Assembly (NCBI GenBank): GCA_018716875.1
Contig: DVJJ01000051.1
Span: forward strand, 1 to 63,536
Origin: Candidatus Avoscillospira avistercoris
Lineage (GTDB): Bacteria; Bacillota; Clostridia; Oscillospirales; Oscillospiraceae
Reading direction: 5' to 3'
Length of the DNA stretch: 63,536 bases
The translations under genes and the position numbers were made by a program. The notes under the pieces are model-generated. The model had not been told where the DNA came from and ran no database searches. It saw nothing but the letters and a program-made list of their open reading frames with translations. Below are positions 9,762-20,576 of this stretch, piece by piece (the first letter of the stretch is position 1; each line of letters begins with the position of its first letter).

Positions 9762-10772
9762 ATGCAGTATTTTGATGAATCGGTTCGGGTCTATGTGCCG
9801 GGGCGGAATAATCCCAAAGTGGTTTGTATCGGCGGCGGCCATGGCCTGTCGGCCATGCTGCGGGGCCTCAAGCGTCATACCCGCAATATCACTGCCATTG
9901 TCACTGTGGCCGACGATGGCGGCGGCTCCGGTATGCTGCGGGAGGACTTGGGCATGCCGCCTCCCGGCGACATCCGAAACTGCATCCTGGCGTTGGCAAA
10001 TACAGAGCCTACCATGGAAAAGCTGCTGAACTACCGGTTCTGTGAGGGCTCCCTCTGCGGTCAGAGCTTCGGCAACCTGTTTCTGGCGGCCATGAACGGC
10101 ATATCCGAGACCTTTGATGAAGCGGTACACCGCATGGGCGAGGTTTTGGCTATCACGGGCCGGGTGTTGCCGGTGACCAATCAAAACGTCCACCTGGAGG
10201 CGGAGTTTGAAAACGGCAGCCGCGTTTTGGGTGAGAGTAAAATCTACTACCACAAAAAGGAAAACGACTGCCGCATTACCCAGGTGCGTCTGGTACCAGA
10301 GCATCCACAAGCGCTGCCGCAGAGTTTGGAGGCCATTGCAGACGCCGATATGATCGTTATGGGCCCCGGCAGTCTCTATACCAGCATCATTCCCAATTTT
10401 CTGGTGGACGGTATTGCGGAGGCCGTGGCAGCGTCTCCAGCCTGTAAGGTCCTGGTGATGAACATCATGACCCAGGAGGGAGAGACGGAAGGGTATACGG
10501 GCGCCGACCATGTGCGGGCGCTGCTGCGCCACGGCGGCCCCAATATCATCGACGTGTGCGTGGCCAACAGTACGCCGGTGCCGGAGGATGTGTCCGACGC
10601 CTACCGGGTGGAGGACGCGGAACAGTTGGTCCTGTGCCGGGAGGAGATTGAAGCCATGGGCATTCAAGTTCGGTGCCACCCGCTGCTGGCCATGGGCCAG
10701 CGGGCCCGCCACGACTCGGCGGCACTGGCGACGGTGCTGATGGACGTGCTGCGGAACTACGCCGTCGGATAG
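9762..10772 (+). CDS. YvcK-family gluconeogenesis factor
   Basis: VVCIGGGHGLSAMLRGLK; VTVADDGGGSGMLREDLGMPPPGDIRNCI; between rapZ and whiA. Confidence 0.94.
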   Translation: MQYFDESVRVYVPGRNNPKVVCIGGGHGLSAMLRGLKRHTRNITAIVTVADDGGGSGMLREDLGMPPPGDIRNCILALANTEPTMEKLLNYRFCEGSLCGQSFGNLFLAAMNGISETFDEAVHRMGEVLAITGRVLPVTNQNVHLEAEFENGSRVLGESKIYYHKKENDCRITQVRLVPEHPQALPQSLEAIADADMIVMGPGSLYTSIIPNFLVDGIAEAVAASPACKVLVMNIMTQEGETEGYTGADHVRALLRHGGPNIIDVCVANSTPVPEDVSDAYRVEDAEQLVLCREEIEAMGIQVRCHPLLAMGQRARHDSAALATVLMDVLRNYAVG

Positions 10773-10783
10773 GAGGGAACGCC

Positions 10784-11677
10784 ATGTCCTTTGCATCCAA
10801 TATCAAGCAGGAATTGTGCCGCCACCCGGTCCAGAAGCGGTGCTGCGCCGTGGCCGAAGCGTTCGGTATTCTGCTCTATGGCAACACCTTTACACCGTCC
10901 CTGATTAAAATTGTCACCGAGAGCGCGGACTTTGCCGAACGGCTGCCCAAGGTGTTCCGCAAGGCGTTCAATCTGCGGTTTGACAGCGAACCGGAGGAGG
11001 GAACCGGAAAACGGACCTTTCTGATCACAGACCGGGAGAAAATCGAGCGGATTTTTGAGACCTTTGATCTGGTGGCCGGGGAGAGCGTGACACTCCATGT
11101 CAACTACGGGATGTTGGAGGAGGAATGCTGCCGCAACGCCTTCCTGCGGGGGGCGTTTCTGTCCGGCGGCAGCGTCACAGACCCGGAAAAGCGGTATCAC
11201 CTGGAATTCTGCACCACCCATCAGAAGGTGGGCTTGGAGACGGAAGCGCTGCTGCTGGATATGGGCTTTTATCCCAAAGACACCCTGCGCAGCGGTACCT
11301 GCGTTATCTATTTCAAGCAAAGCGACGCCATTGCCGATATTCTGACCTATTTGGGCGCACCGGTGGGCGGCATGGCGATTCTGGAAGCCAAGGTGGAAAA
11401 GGAGCTGCGCAACGGTGTCAACCGCCGGGTCAACTGTGACACGGCCAATCTGACCAAGGTGGTGGACGCGGCCCAGGATCAGATTGCCGCCATCCGCCGT
11501 TTGGAGGAGACGGGGCAGCTGGATCAGCTGCCGGAGAAGCTGCGCCAGACGGCCAAACTCCGGGTCCAGCACCCGGAGGCCACGCTGTCGGAGCTGGCGG
11601 GAATGCTGGACCCGCCCCTGACCAAATCGGCGTTGAATCACCGCATGAGAAAATTGATGGAATTGTCAAAACAGTGA
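10784..11677 (+). CDS. whiA: WhiA family regulator
   Basis: MSFASNIKQELCRH; C-terminal HTH LSELAGMLDPPLTKSALNHRMRKL; ATG 10784 after AGGAGGG. Confidence 0.94.
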   Translation: MSFASNIKQELCRHPVQKRCCAVAEAFGILLYGNTFTPSLIKIVTESADFAERLPKVFRKAFNLRFDSEPEEGTGKRTFLITDREKIERIFETFDLVAGESVTLHVNYGMLEEECCRNAFLRGAFLSGGSVTDPEKRYHLEFCTTHQKVGLETEALLLDMGFYPKDTLRSGTCVIYFKQSDAIADILTYLGAPVGGMAILEAKVEKELRNGVNRRVNCDTANLTKVVDAAQDQIAAIRRLEETGQLDQLPEKLRQTAKLRVQHPEATLSELAGMLDPPLTKSALNHRMRKLMELSKQ

Positions 11678-11690
11678 AAGGAAGTTGTCT

Positions 11691-14600
11691 ATGGCATTCG
11701 TACATCTCCACGTCCATACGGAATACAGTCTTCTGGATGGCGCCTGTCGGATTGGCCGCATGATGGAGCGGGTCAAGGAGTTGGGGCAAGAGGCCGTGGC
11801 TATCACGGACCACGGTGTTATGTACGGTGTCATCGACTTTTACCGGGCGGCCAAGAAGGCCGGCATCAAACCCATCATCGGCTGTGAGGTCTATGTGGCC
11901 CCGCGGAGCCGTCATGACAAGGTCCACGGTACAGACCGGGAGGCGTACCACCTCATTCTCCTGTGCATGAATGAGACCGGCTACCAGAACCTCAGCTACA
12001 TGGTGTCTCAGGGCTTTCTCGATGGGTTCTATGGCAAACCCCGCGTGGATATGGAGCTGCTGCGGGCCCACAGTGAGGGCCTGATCTGCCTGTCAGCCTG
12101 TGTGGCGGGACAGGTGCCCCAGCTGTTGCTCCACGATGACTACGAAGCCGCCAAGGCCAAGGCTCTGGAGTTTGCGGCAATTTTCCCCGGCCGGTATTAT
12201 CTCGAATTGCAGGACCACGGTCTGGATGTCCAGACCCGCGTCAATCAGGGGATTCTGCGGTTGGCCAAGGAGACGGGCCTGCCCCTGGTGGCCACCAATG
12301 ATGCCCACTATCTGCGCCGGGAGGAGAGCGAACTCCAGGATGTGCTCATGTGCATTCAGATGCAGAAGACTGTGGAGGACCAGGACCGCATGCGCTTTGA
12401 GACGGAGGAATTCTATCTCAAGAGCGAGGAGGAGATGGCGTCCCTCTTTCCCAATGTGCCCGAGGCGCTGGAAAACACGGTCCGCATTGCGGAACAGTGC
12501 AACTTGGAGTTTACCTTCGGCAATTACCATTTGCCGGAGTTCAAACTGCCTCCTGGAGAAACCAACGTGGGCTATTTCCGTAAGCTGTGTCTTCAGGGCT
12601 TTGCCAAACGGTATCCCAACCCCACGGAGCAGCATACAAAGCAGCTGGAATACGAAATGCAGATGATTGAGAAAATGGGCTACGTGGACTATTTTCTCAT
12701 TGTGGCGGACTTTGTGGACTTTGCCAAGCGGTCCGGCATTCCCGTGGGGCCGGGCCGCGGCAGCGCCGCCGGTGCCATTGTGTCTTATTGCCTGTTTATC
12801 ACTGACCTGGACCCCATGCAGTACGGCCTGGTGTTTGAACGGTTCCTGAACCCGGAGCGGGTCAGTATGCCGGATATCGATATGGACTTCTGCCAGGCCC
12901 GCCGGGGTGAGGTCATCGATTATGTCATGGAGAAGTACGGCAGCGACCATGTGGCCCAGATTGTCACCTTTGGTACTATGGCGGCCCGGGCCGCCATCCG
13001 GGACGTGGGCCGTGCCATGAACTTTACCTATGCCGAGACTGACGCTGTGGCAAAGCTGGTGCCCACAACGCTCCACATCACCATTGAGGAAGCGCTGAAG
13101 GTCTCGCCCCAGCTGAAAGCCATGTATGACGCTGACGAGCGTATCCGCCGTCTCATCGATATGGCCCAGGCGTTGGAGGGTATGCCCCGCAATACCTCCA
13201 CCCATGCCGCCGGTGTGGTTATCACAAAGCTGCCGGTCTATGACTATGTGCCTTTGGCCCGCAACGACGATACCATTGTCACCCAGTTTACCATGACGAC
13301 GCTGGAAGAGCTGGGACTTTTGAAAATGGACTTTTTGGGTCTGCGGAACTTGACGGTCATCGACGATGCCCAAAAGCTCATTCGGCTCCGGGAGCCGGAC
13401 TTTGCCATTGAGAAGGTGGCTGATGGGGACAAGCTGACCTATGCCATGCTGGCTGAGGGAAAGACAGCCGGTGTGTTCCAGATGGAATCCGCCGGCATCA
13501 CTGGTGTCTGTGTGGGCATGAAGCCGGAGTCCATCGAAGACCTGACGGCCATAGTGGCGCTGTACCGCCCCGGTCCTATGGACTCTATCCCCAAATTTAT
13601 CCGCTCTAAGCAGAATCCCAAAACCATCACCTACCGCCATCCCAAGTTGGTGTCCATTTTATCGGTCACCTATGGTTGTATCGTATATCAGGAACAGGTC
13701 ATTGAGATTTTCCGCCAGCTGGGCGGCTATACCCTGGGGCAGGCCGACAATATGCGCCGGGCCATCTCCAAGAAAAAACAGGCCTTTATTTTGGAGGAGC
13801 GGAAAGCCTTCGTCTACGGCGACGCGGAGCGGGGGATTCCCGGCGCCATCGCCAACGGAGTGGAGGAGAAAATTGCCCAGGAAATCTATGATGAAATTCT
13901 TGATTTTGCCAACTATGCCTTTAATAAGGCACACGCCGTCTGCTATGCGCTGATTTCCTATCAGACGGCCTATCTCAAGGCCCATTACCCCAGAGAGTAT
14001 ATGGCGGCGCTGATGACATCGGTGCTGGACAGCTCCACCAAGATTTCCGGCTATATCGCAGAGTGCAAAAATCTGGATATTTCGGTGCTGCCGCCGGATA
14101 TCAACGAATCCTATGACAACTTCACAGTCGTGGATGGGGGAATCCGCTTCGGACTGGCCGCCGTTAAGAATATCGGCCGTGGCTTTATCCGGCAGGTGGT
14201 CAAGGAGCGCCAGAGCGGCGGCCCGTTCCGCAGCCTGGAGGACCTGTGCAGCCGTTTGTACGGCGCCGATCTCAACAAGCGGGCATTGGAAAACCTCATC
14301 AAATGCGGTGCACTGGACAGCCTGGGACTGTACCGCTCCCAAATGCTGGCTATGCACGAGATGGTGCTGGACGCAGTGACGGCGGCCAAACGGAAAAACC
14401 TCGATGGACAGATGGGCATGTTCGACCTGGGCGGCAGTCAGGAGGACGCCTTGCCGTCGGTGCCGGTACCGAAGATTCCGGAGATGAGCCCCCAGGAGCG
14501 CATGAGCTACGAAAAAGAGACCACGGGCCTGTATTTGACGGGCCACCCCATGGACGAGTACCGGGCCCGGCTCCGGGGTGCATCTGTGGTGGCATTGGGC

Positions 14601-15152
14601 TCCATTATGGAGAGTTTTGCCGATAATACCGGCGCGTTCCAGGACGAACAGCAGGTGGTGGTGGCCGGTGTGGTTCAGACTGTCAAAATGAAAACCACCC
14701 GCAATAATTCCATGATGGCCTATGTGACCTTGGAGGACGATACGGCGTCCATGGAGCTGCTGGTCTTTTCCAATGCCCTCAGTGAGTTCGGCGGCTTTCT
14801 GGCGGAAAATGCCGCCGTGGTGGTCTGGGGCAAGCTGTCGGTGCGGGATGAAAAGGAACCGCAGATGATTCTCAACCGCGCCCTGCCCATCGACGACTAT
14901 CAGCCGGGCCCCGTACCGGCCCCGGCAGCCCCTACGCCGGCTGCGGGCAAGCTGTATGTGCGGCTGGACAGTGAGACGGCGCCGGTGTACCGGAAAGTCC
15001 GGGCTGTCCTGCAAATGTTCCCCGGCACCATGCCGGTAGTGCTCTATTTTGCTGATACCAAACAGCGGTTGGCAGGTACGTGCCTGCCGGACCCGGACCT
15101 GTTTCGGGAATTGCAAGAACTGCTGGGTGGGGAAAACGTCGTGATAAAATAG
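11691..15152 (+). CDS. dnaE: DNA polymerase III subunit alpha (DnaE)
   Basis: PHP motif FVHLHVHTEYSLLDGA; MPDIDMDF; GPGRGSAAGAIVSY; likely ATG at 11691. Confidence 0.95.
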   Translation: MAFVHLHVHTEYSLLDGACRIGRMMERVKELGQEAVAITDHGVMYGVIDFYRAAKKAGIKPIIGCEVYVAPRSRHDKVHGTDREAYHLILLCMNETGYQNLSYMVSQGFLDGFYGKPRVDMELLRAHSEGLICLSACVAGQVPQLLLHDDYEAAKAKALEFAAIFPGRYYLELQDHGLDVQTRVNQGILRLAKETGLPLVATNDAHYLRREESELQDVLMCIQMQKTVEDQDRMRFETEEFYLKSEEEMASLFPNVPEALENTVRIAEQCNLEFTFGNYHLPEFKLPPGETNVGYFRKLCLQGFAKRYPNPTEQHTKQLEYEMQMIEKMGYVDYFLIVADFVDFAKRSGIPVGPGRGSAAGAIVSYCLFITDLDPMQYGLVFERFLNPERVSMPDIDMDFCQARRGEVIDYVMEKYGSDHVAQIVTFGTMAARAAIRDVGRAMNFTYAETDAVAKLVPTTLHITIEEALKVSPQLKAMYDADERIRRLIDMAQALEGMPRNTSTHAAGVVITKLPVYDYVPLARNDDTIVTQFTMTTLEELGLLKMDFLGLRNLTVIDDAQKLIRLREPDFAIEKVADGDKLTYAMLAEGKTAGVFQMESAGITGVCVGMKPESIEDLTAIVALYRPGPMDSIPKFIRSKQNPKTITYRHPKLVSILSVTYGCIVYQEQVIEIFRQLGGYTLGQADNMRRAISKKKQAFILEERKAFVYGDAERGIPGAIANGVEEKIAQEIYDEILDFANYAFNKAHAVCYALISYQTAYLKAHYPREYMAALMTSVLDSSTKISGYIAECKNLDISVLPPDINESYDNFTVVDGGIRFGLAAVKNIGRGFIRQVVKERQSGGPFRSLEDLCSRLYGADLNKRALENLIKCGALDSLGLYRSQMLAMHEMVLDAVTAAKRKNLDGQMGMFDLGGSQEDALPSVPVPKIPEMSPQERMSYEKETTGLYLTGHPMDEYRARLRGASVVALGSIMESFADNTGAFQDEQQVVVAGVVQTVKMKTTRNNSMMAYVTLEDDTASMELLVFSNALSEFGGFLAENAAVVVWGKLSVRDEKEPQMILNRALPIDDYQPGPVPAPAAPTPAAGKLYVRLDSETAPVYRKVRAVLQMFPGTMPVVLYFADTKQRLAGTCLPDPDLFRELQELLGGENVVIK

Positions 15153-15213
15153 CTGCAATTTTAGAAAAAGTGTGGTATAATCAAACGGATACGGGAAAGG
15201 AGGCAGACGGAAC

Positions 15214-16554
15214 ATGGTAAAAAAAGCAATTTTGCTGACGCTGCTGGCCTGTGCCATGGCGCTGGCCCTGTCCGGCTGCCTGTTTCAGGGGACCGAGGAA
15301 CTCTATGCCCTGCCCAAGCAGTCGGAGGAATACTACGAACTGCAATCGGAGATTGAGCTGCTGCTGACGGATCAGACCTCCTACGCTGCCCCCACCTCCG
15401 GCACCAACCAGCAGTCGGTGCAGCTGGCCGACCTGGACGGCGACACGGAGGACGAGGCCATCGTCTTTCTGCGGACCACCGGCGAAAAACCCCTGCGGGC
15501 CTACATCTTTGACCGTATTGGGGAGGACTTCCGCAATGTGGCCGTTATCGAGGGCGACGGCAGCAGCTTTGCCAGCGTGGAATATGTACAGATCGACGGC
15601 CAGCCGGGTCTGGAAATGGTTCTGGGCCGCCAGATCAGCGACCAGGTGCCCCAGGCCCTCAGTGTCTACGCCCTGCGGGAAAACCGGGTAGTGGAGCTGA
15701 TGAGCGCCAACTACAACGAATATACCACAGTGGACCTGGACCGGGACGGCAAAATGGACATTTTCCTGCTGCGGTTCAGCACCGAGGTCCGGTCCGGCGT
15801 GGCGGAGTATTACCGTCATACGGGCAGCCAGATTGAGCGGGCCCCCGAGTCCCTGCTGTCCACCGGCGTGGAGAATGTCCGCCGCATCATTACCGGCTAT
15901 GTGGATACGGGCGTTCCGGCGGTGTTTGTGGCCAGTATGTATGATGAAAACAGTGTGGTCACCGATATTTTCGCCCTGCGGGATGGTGCCTTTGTCAATA
16001 TCACCGCCGAGGGTGCCAGCGGCACCAGCGCCCAGACCGTCCGCAATTATTACGTTTACGCCGCCGATATTGATAACGACGGTCTGATTGAATTGCCCCA
16101 GCCCAAGCAGCTGCCCCAGGCGGAGACGGCGGCGGAGGACGAAGCCTACTGGATCATCGATTGGTGCCATCTGTCCATCGACGGCCAGCGGGAGAAGAAG
16201 CTGACCACCTACCACAACTATTCCGGCGGTTGGTTCCTGGTGCTGCCGGAGGAATGGGAGGATCAGCTGACTATCACCTACGATGAGGCAGAGCAGGGGA
16301 TGCACGGCTATACCTTCCACCAGTGGAAAGGCTACGGTCAGGAGACGGAGCCCATTTTCACCATTTACGCATTGTCCGGCGAGGACCGGAAAGCGGTGGC
16401 GTCCAGCGATGGCCGCTTCCCCCTGGGCGACAAGGGCGATGTGACCTACGCCGCGTCCTTTGGTACATCGGAGCTGGCCGATGATCTGACGCAGGCGGAT
16501 TTGGTGGGCATGTTCAAGTATATTCAGATCGACTGGAATTCCGGCGAGGTATAA
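15214..16554 (+). CDS. Lipoprotein with FG-GAP/VCBS-like DxDxDxxxE/D repeats
   Basis: Signal peptide plus lipobox ALSGC; repeats DLDGDTEDEA, DLDRDGKMDI, DIDNDGLIE. Confidence 0.75.
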   Translation: MVKKAILLTLLACAMALALSGCLFQGTEELYALPKQSEEYYELQSEIELLLTDQTSYAAPTSGTNQQSVQLADLDGDTEDEAIVFLRTTGEKPLRAYIFDRIGEDFRNVAVIEGDGSSFASVEYVQIDGQPGLEMVLGRQISDQVPQALSVYALRENRVVELMSANYNEYTTVDLDRDGKMDIFLLRFSTEVRSGVAEYYRHTGSQIERAPESLLSTGVENVRRIITGYVDTGVPAVFVASMYDENSVVTDIFALRDGAFVNITAEGASGTSAQTVRNYYVYAADIDNDGLIELPQPKQLPQAETAAEDEAYWIIDWCHLSIDGQREKKLTTYHNYSGGWFLVLPEEWEDQLTITYDEAEQGMHGYTFHQWKGYGQETEPIFTIYALSGEDRKAVASSDGRFPLGDKGDVTYAASFGTSELADDLTQADLVGMFKYIQIDWNSGEV

Positions 16555-16568
16555 GGAGGAACAGGGAA

Positions 16569-17258
16569 ATGAAAAAGGTATTGATTATGGAGGATGAGGT
16601 CAGCATCCGCAGCTTTGTGGTCATCAATCTCAAGCGGGCCGGTTATGAGGCCATTGAGGCCGGCACCGGCGCCGAGGCCCTGGAGCAGCTGAAAAACAAC
16701 CCGGATATCGGTGTTGCCATCCTCGATATCATGGTGCCCGGCGATATGGACGGCTTTGAGGTCTGCCGCACCATCCGTACCACCAATAAGTCCATCGGCA
16801 TCATCATGCTGACGGCCCGGACCCAGGAGATGGACAAGGTCACCGGACTGATGACCGGTGCCGACGACTATGTGACCAAGCCCTTTTCTCCGGCGGAGCT
16901 GACGGCCCGTATCGACGCCCTGTATCGCCGCATCGGCGGCGACGGCGGCAGCGACGGAGCCGAGCAGCAGCAGGGGCCCTTTGTCCTCAACACCCGCAAC
17001 CGCACCCTGGACAAAAACGGAAAGCGTATCAAGCTGACCCAGGTGGAGTATTCCATCATGAAGCTGTTTATGCAGAATCCCGGCCGGGCCCTGTCCCGGG
17101 AGGATATTCTCACCAGCGTGTGGGGCCGGGATTTTGACGGTGAGCTGAAGATTGTGGACGTCAATATCCGTCGTCTGCGCATCAAGATCGAAGACGATAC
17201 AGCCAACCCCACCTATATTACCACCGTGTGGGGCTTCGGCTACAAGTGGGGCGCGTGA
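16569..17258 (+). CDS. OmpR/PhoB-family response regulator
   Basis: Receiver domain MEDEVSIRSFV...AILDIMVPGDMDG...TKPF plus winged-helix C-terminus. Confidence 0.95.
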   Translation: MKKVLIMEDEVSIRSFVVINLKRAGYEAIEAGTGAEALEQLKNNPDIGVAILDIMVPGDMDGFEVCRTIRTTNKSIGIIMLTARTQEMDKVTGLMTGADDYVTKPFSPAELTARIDALYRRIGGDGGSDGAEQQQGPFVLNTRNRTLDKNGKRIKLTQVEYSIMKLFMQNPGRALSREDILTSVWGRDFDGELKIVDVNIRRLRIKIEDDTANPTYITTVWGFGYKWGA

Positions 17259-17292
17259 CGGCCCGTAAACGCAAGAGAAGGGAGGGGACCGG

Positions 17293-18711
17293 ATGAAAAA
17301 GATTGCCGGCATCCAGAAACGCTGGATTGTCAATAACCTCAGCATTGTCATTCTGCTGGTTATCGTCTGTATTGTCGTCGTGTCCCTGTCCTTTACCACC
17401 TATTACTATTCCAGCATGCAGTCAGGGCTGGAGTCCAAGGCCAAGACCACCACGGACTTTTTCAGCAACTACATCGGCCAAAGCTACGGGGAGTATTATC
17501 AATCCTGTATTCTGGTGGCCCAGACCTTTGAGGAAAAGGATACGCTGGAGCTGCAATTCATCAATCTCAGCGGCCGCATTGTGGCGTCCTCCTACGGTCA
17601 GTGGGGCGGCGGAGACCCGCAGACGCCGGAAATCCAGGAGGCCATTACCACCAAGGAGATGCGCCCCTATGTGGGCAAAAATCCCAGTACCGGCGAACGG
17701 ATTATGGCTGTATCCAGTCCTATGATCTATACCAACGGCGAGGTTATCGGCGTTCTGCGGTTTGTCACCAGCTTGAAAAACGTGGACCGGCAGCTGATGG
17801 TCATTACAGGTCTGGCAGTGCTGGTAGGACTGGTTTTTATCGGTCTCATTATGTACAGCAGTAAGTTTTTCATCCGCTCCATCATCGGCCCCGTGGCGGA
17901 GATCACCGCCACAGCCAAACGCATCGCCGCCGGCAGCTATGGCATCCAGATTCAGAAGAAATTTGACGATGAAATCGGTGAGCTGGCTGATACCATCAAC
18001 GATATGTCGGTGAAAATCGGCCAGGCGGAGAAAATGCAGTCGGAGTTTGTGTCCTCCGTGTCCCATGAGCTGCGGACGCCTCTGACGGCCATTTCCGGTT
18101 GGGGAGAAACGCTGCTGTCGGCGGAGACCATGGATCCGGTGGAAACCCGGCGGGGCATGCTGATTATTCTCAGCGAGACCCGGCGGCTCACCTCTATGGT
18201 GGAGGAACTGCTGGAGTTTACCCGCATGCAGGACGGCCGGTTCACCCTCAATGTGCAGCCCGCCGATCTCCGGGCGGAGTTTGAGGACACAGTCTTTATG
18301 TACGGCAGCCGTTTGAAACAGGATGGCATTACCTTGGACTATCTGGAAAATGACGATGAGATTCCGGAAATTCCCTGTGATGTGGCACGGCTGCGGCAGG
18401 TGTTCCTCAATATTCTCGACAACGCCGCCAAGCACGGCGGCCAGGGGCAGCGGATTACAGCGTCCATTTCCTATGAAGAGGGATTTGTGGTTATCCGTAT
18501 TCGGGATTTTGGTCCCGGCATCCCCGAAGACGAGCTGCCCCATGTGAAGATGAAATTCTACAAGGGCAGCTCCACGGCCCGCGGCAGCGGCATTGGATTG
18601 GCGGTCTGCGAGGAGATCGTCACCATGCACGGCGGGTCCCTGACCCTGGAAAACGCCGACGGCGGCGGCACTCTGGTGACGGTGCGCATTCCCGGCGGAG
18701 AAGCAGTATAA
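17293..18711 (+). CDS. HAMP-containing sensor histidine kinase
   Basis: TM segments, H-box SSVSHELRTPLTAISGWGE, N-box, G-box DFGPGIPEDE / GSGIGLAVCEEIV. Confidence 0.95.
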   Translation: MKKIAGIQKRWIVNNLSIVILLVIVCIVVVSLSFTTYYYSSMQSGLESKAKTTTDFFSNYIGQSYGEYYQSCILVAQTFEEKDTLELQFINLSGRIVASSYGQWGGGDPQTPEIQEAITTKEMRPYVGKNPSTGERIMAVSSPMIYTNGEVIGVLRFVTSLKNVDRQLMVITGLAVLVGLVFIGLIMYSSKFFIRSIIGPVAEITATAKRIAAGSYGIQIQKKFDDEIGELADTINDMSVKIGQAEKMQSEFVSSVSHELRTPLTAISGWGETLLSAETMDPVETRRGMLIILSETRRLTSMVEELLEFTRMQDGRFTLNVQPADLRAEFEDTVFMYGSRLKQDGITLDYLENDDEIPEIPCDVARLRQVFLNILDNAAKHGGQGQRITASISYEEGFVVIRIRDFGPGIPEDELPHVKMKFYKGSSTARGSGIGLAVCEEIVTMHGGSLTLENADGGGTLVTVRIPGGEAV

Positions 18712-18744
18712 ATCGAGCCGCCCCGGGCGGCGCAGGAGGCATCC

Positions 18745-19710
18745 ATGGCAAAACAAAAGGAAACACAGGGCTGCTGTGAGCAGTTCAAAACATTGATTGG
18801 CGGACAGGCTCTTATTGAGGGCATCCTCATGCGGGGCCCTGATAAACAGGCCATTGTGGTTCGTTCCAAGGATGGTCTGGTGAAAAAAGTCGATGATCTG
18901 AAGCTGACGAAAAAGCGTTCCGCGCTGGCCAGAGTGCCGTTTATCCGCGGCATTTTCACCTTCGGCGGCTCCATGGTCAACGGTATTCGGGCGCTGCTGT
19001 TTTCTGCTGAGTATTTTCCCGAGGAGGAGGGCGGCAGCGGCGAACCGTCCAAGCTGGAGCGCTGGATTGAACAGCATTTCGGATCGGAAAAACTGGAACA
19101 GTTTATCATCTATTCGGCGGCGGTTTTGGGTATCGGACTGTCGGTTGGCCTGTTTATTCTGCTGCCCACCCTGATCAGCGGCTTGATTCCCGGCCTGTAT
19201 GATAACCACATGGCCCGAAATTTGGTGGAGGGTCTGCTGAAAATTATTATTTTCATGGGGTATATGATTCTGGTGTCCCAGATGAAGGATATGAAACGGG
19301 TGTTCAGCTATCACGGCGCGGAACATAAAACCATCCGCTGCTATGAGGCCCGGCTGCCCCTGACCGTGGAAAATGTGCGGCCCATGTCCCGGTTCCACCC
19401 CCGGTGCGGCACCAGCTTTCTGCTGGTGGTGGTCTGCATCAGCATTCTCTGCGGCGCGGCTATCCAGGTCAGTAATACGCTGCTGCGTATGGGCCTGCAC
19501 CTGCTGATGCTGCCGATTATTGTGGGTATCAGTTATGAGATTAACCGCTTTGCCGGCCGCCACGACAACTGGTTTACCCATATGTTGTCGGCTCCCGGTA
19601 TGGCTATGCAGAAGTTCACCACCCAGGAGCCCGATGACTCTATGATTGAAGTGGCTATTGAGGCCATGCGGGAGGTCATTCCCGAACAGGAGGGAGAGGA
19701 CCAGTGGTGA
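18745..19710 (+). CDS. DUF1385 family (YqhQ-like) membrane protein
   Basis: IGGQALIEGILMRGP; FSYHGAEHKTIRCYE; RFHPRCGTSFL. Confidence 0.92.
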   Translation: MAKQKETQGCCEQFKTLIGGQALIEGILMRGPDKQAIVVRSKDGLVKKVDDLKLTKKRSALARVPFIRGIFTFGGSMVNGIRALLFSAEYFPEEEGGSGEPSKLERWIEQHFGSEKLEQFIIYSAAVLGIGLSVGLFILLPTLISGLIPGLYDNHMARNLVEGLLKIIIFMGYMILVSQMKDMKRVFSYHGAEHKTIRCYEARLPLTVENVRPMSRFHPRCGTSFLLVVVCISILCGAAIQVSNTLLRMGLHLLMLPIIVGISYEINRFAGRHDNWFTHMLSAPGMAMQKFTTQEPDDSMIEVAIEAMREVIPEQEGEDQW

Positions 19711-20576
19711 AGACATACAGTGAATTGTACCATGAGGTTCGCCACGCATTGTTTGAAACCCAGGGGGCCGACGCCTCCCAGATTGCTCGGGAGCTGGTCT
19801 GTGCCGCTTCGGGCCTGCCCATTTCGGAGATTGTCTCCGGTCGCACCACCCACGCCGACGCGGCGGCAACCCAAAAGCTGCAAAGCTATGTGGAGCGGAT
19901 TCAAAACGGCGAACCTCTGGCCTACGTATTGGGAGAATGGGACTTCTGCGGCATGACGCTGACCATCACGCCGGATGTATTGATTCCCCGGGACGATACC
20001 ATGGCCGTTACAGAACTGGCTATGAAAAAAGCCATGTTTCTGTCCCAAAACCCGAGAATTCTCGATTTGTGCGCCGGAAGCGGCTGCATCGGTCTGGCCC
20101 TTGCCCATCGGGTCAAGGATGCCCGGGTGACCTTGGGCGAGTTGTCCCCGGCTGCCATCCGCGTGGCCAAGAAAAACATTGTGGACCAGCGGCTTACGGG
20201 CCGTGTCAACTGCATCACCGTCGACGCCATGAAACCGGCGTCGAAGTTTTTGGGCACCTTTGATATGATCGTGTCCAACCCGCCCTACGTCACCGACGAG
20301 GAATACGAGCGGCTGGACCCGTCGGTGCGGGACTTCGAGCCGAAAATGGCCCTGGTGGGCGGAGCGGACGGCCTGGACTTTTATCGGGCCATCGTCAAGA
20401 ACTTTTCGTCGGCGCTGAAGCCCGGCGGGTTCCTCTGTTTTGAATTCGGCATGGGACAGCATGACGCTGTCCGGGAGATTTTGGAACAGCACAGATACAA
20501 CGTACTGCAAATGCGCGAGGACACGGGGAACATCATCCGCGCCGTGCTTGCACAGTACAAAGGAGAGGAAACATAA
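19704..20576 (+). CDS. prmC: Peptide chain release factor N5-glutamine methyltransferase
   Basis: SAM motif ILDLCAGSGCIGLAL and catalytic SNPPYV. Confidence 0.95.
   Translation: MVKTYSELYHEVRHALFETQGADASQIARELVCAASGLPISEIVSGRTTHADAAATQKLQSYVERIQNGEPLAYVLGEWDFCGMTLTITPDVLIPRDDTMAVTELAMKKAMFLSQNPRILDLCAGSGCIGLALAHRVKDARVTLGELSPAAIRVAKKNIVDQRLTGRVNCITVDAMKPASKFLGTFDMIVSNPPYVTDEEYERLDPSVRDFEPKMALVGGADGLDFYRAIVKNFSSALKPGGFLCFEFGMGQHDAVREILEQHRYNVLQMREDTGNIIRAVLAQYKGEET

Noticed and set aside
17422-19869. 815-aa minus-strand ORF spanning histidine kinase and DUF1385 genes
   Set aside because: Spans two well-supported plus-strand genes and has no recognisable domain; GC-driven antisense frame.
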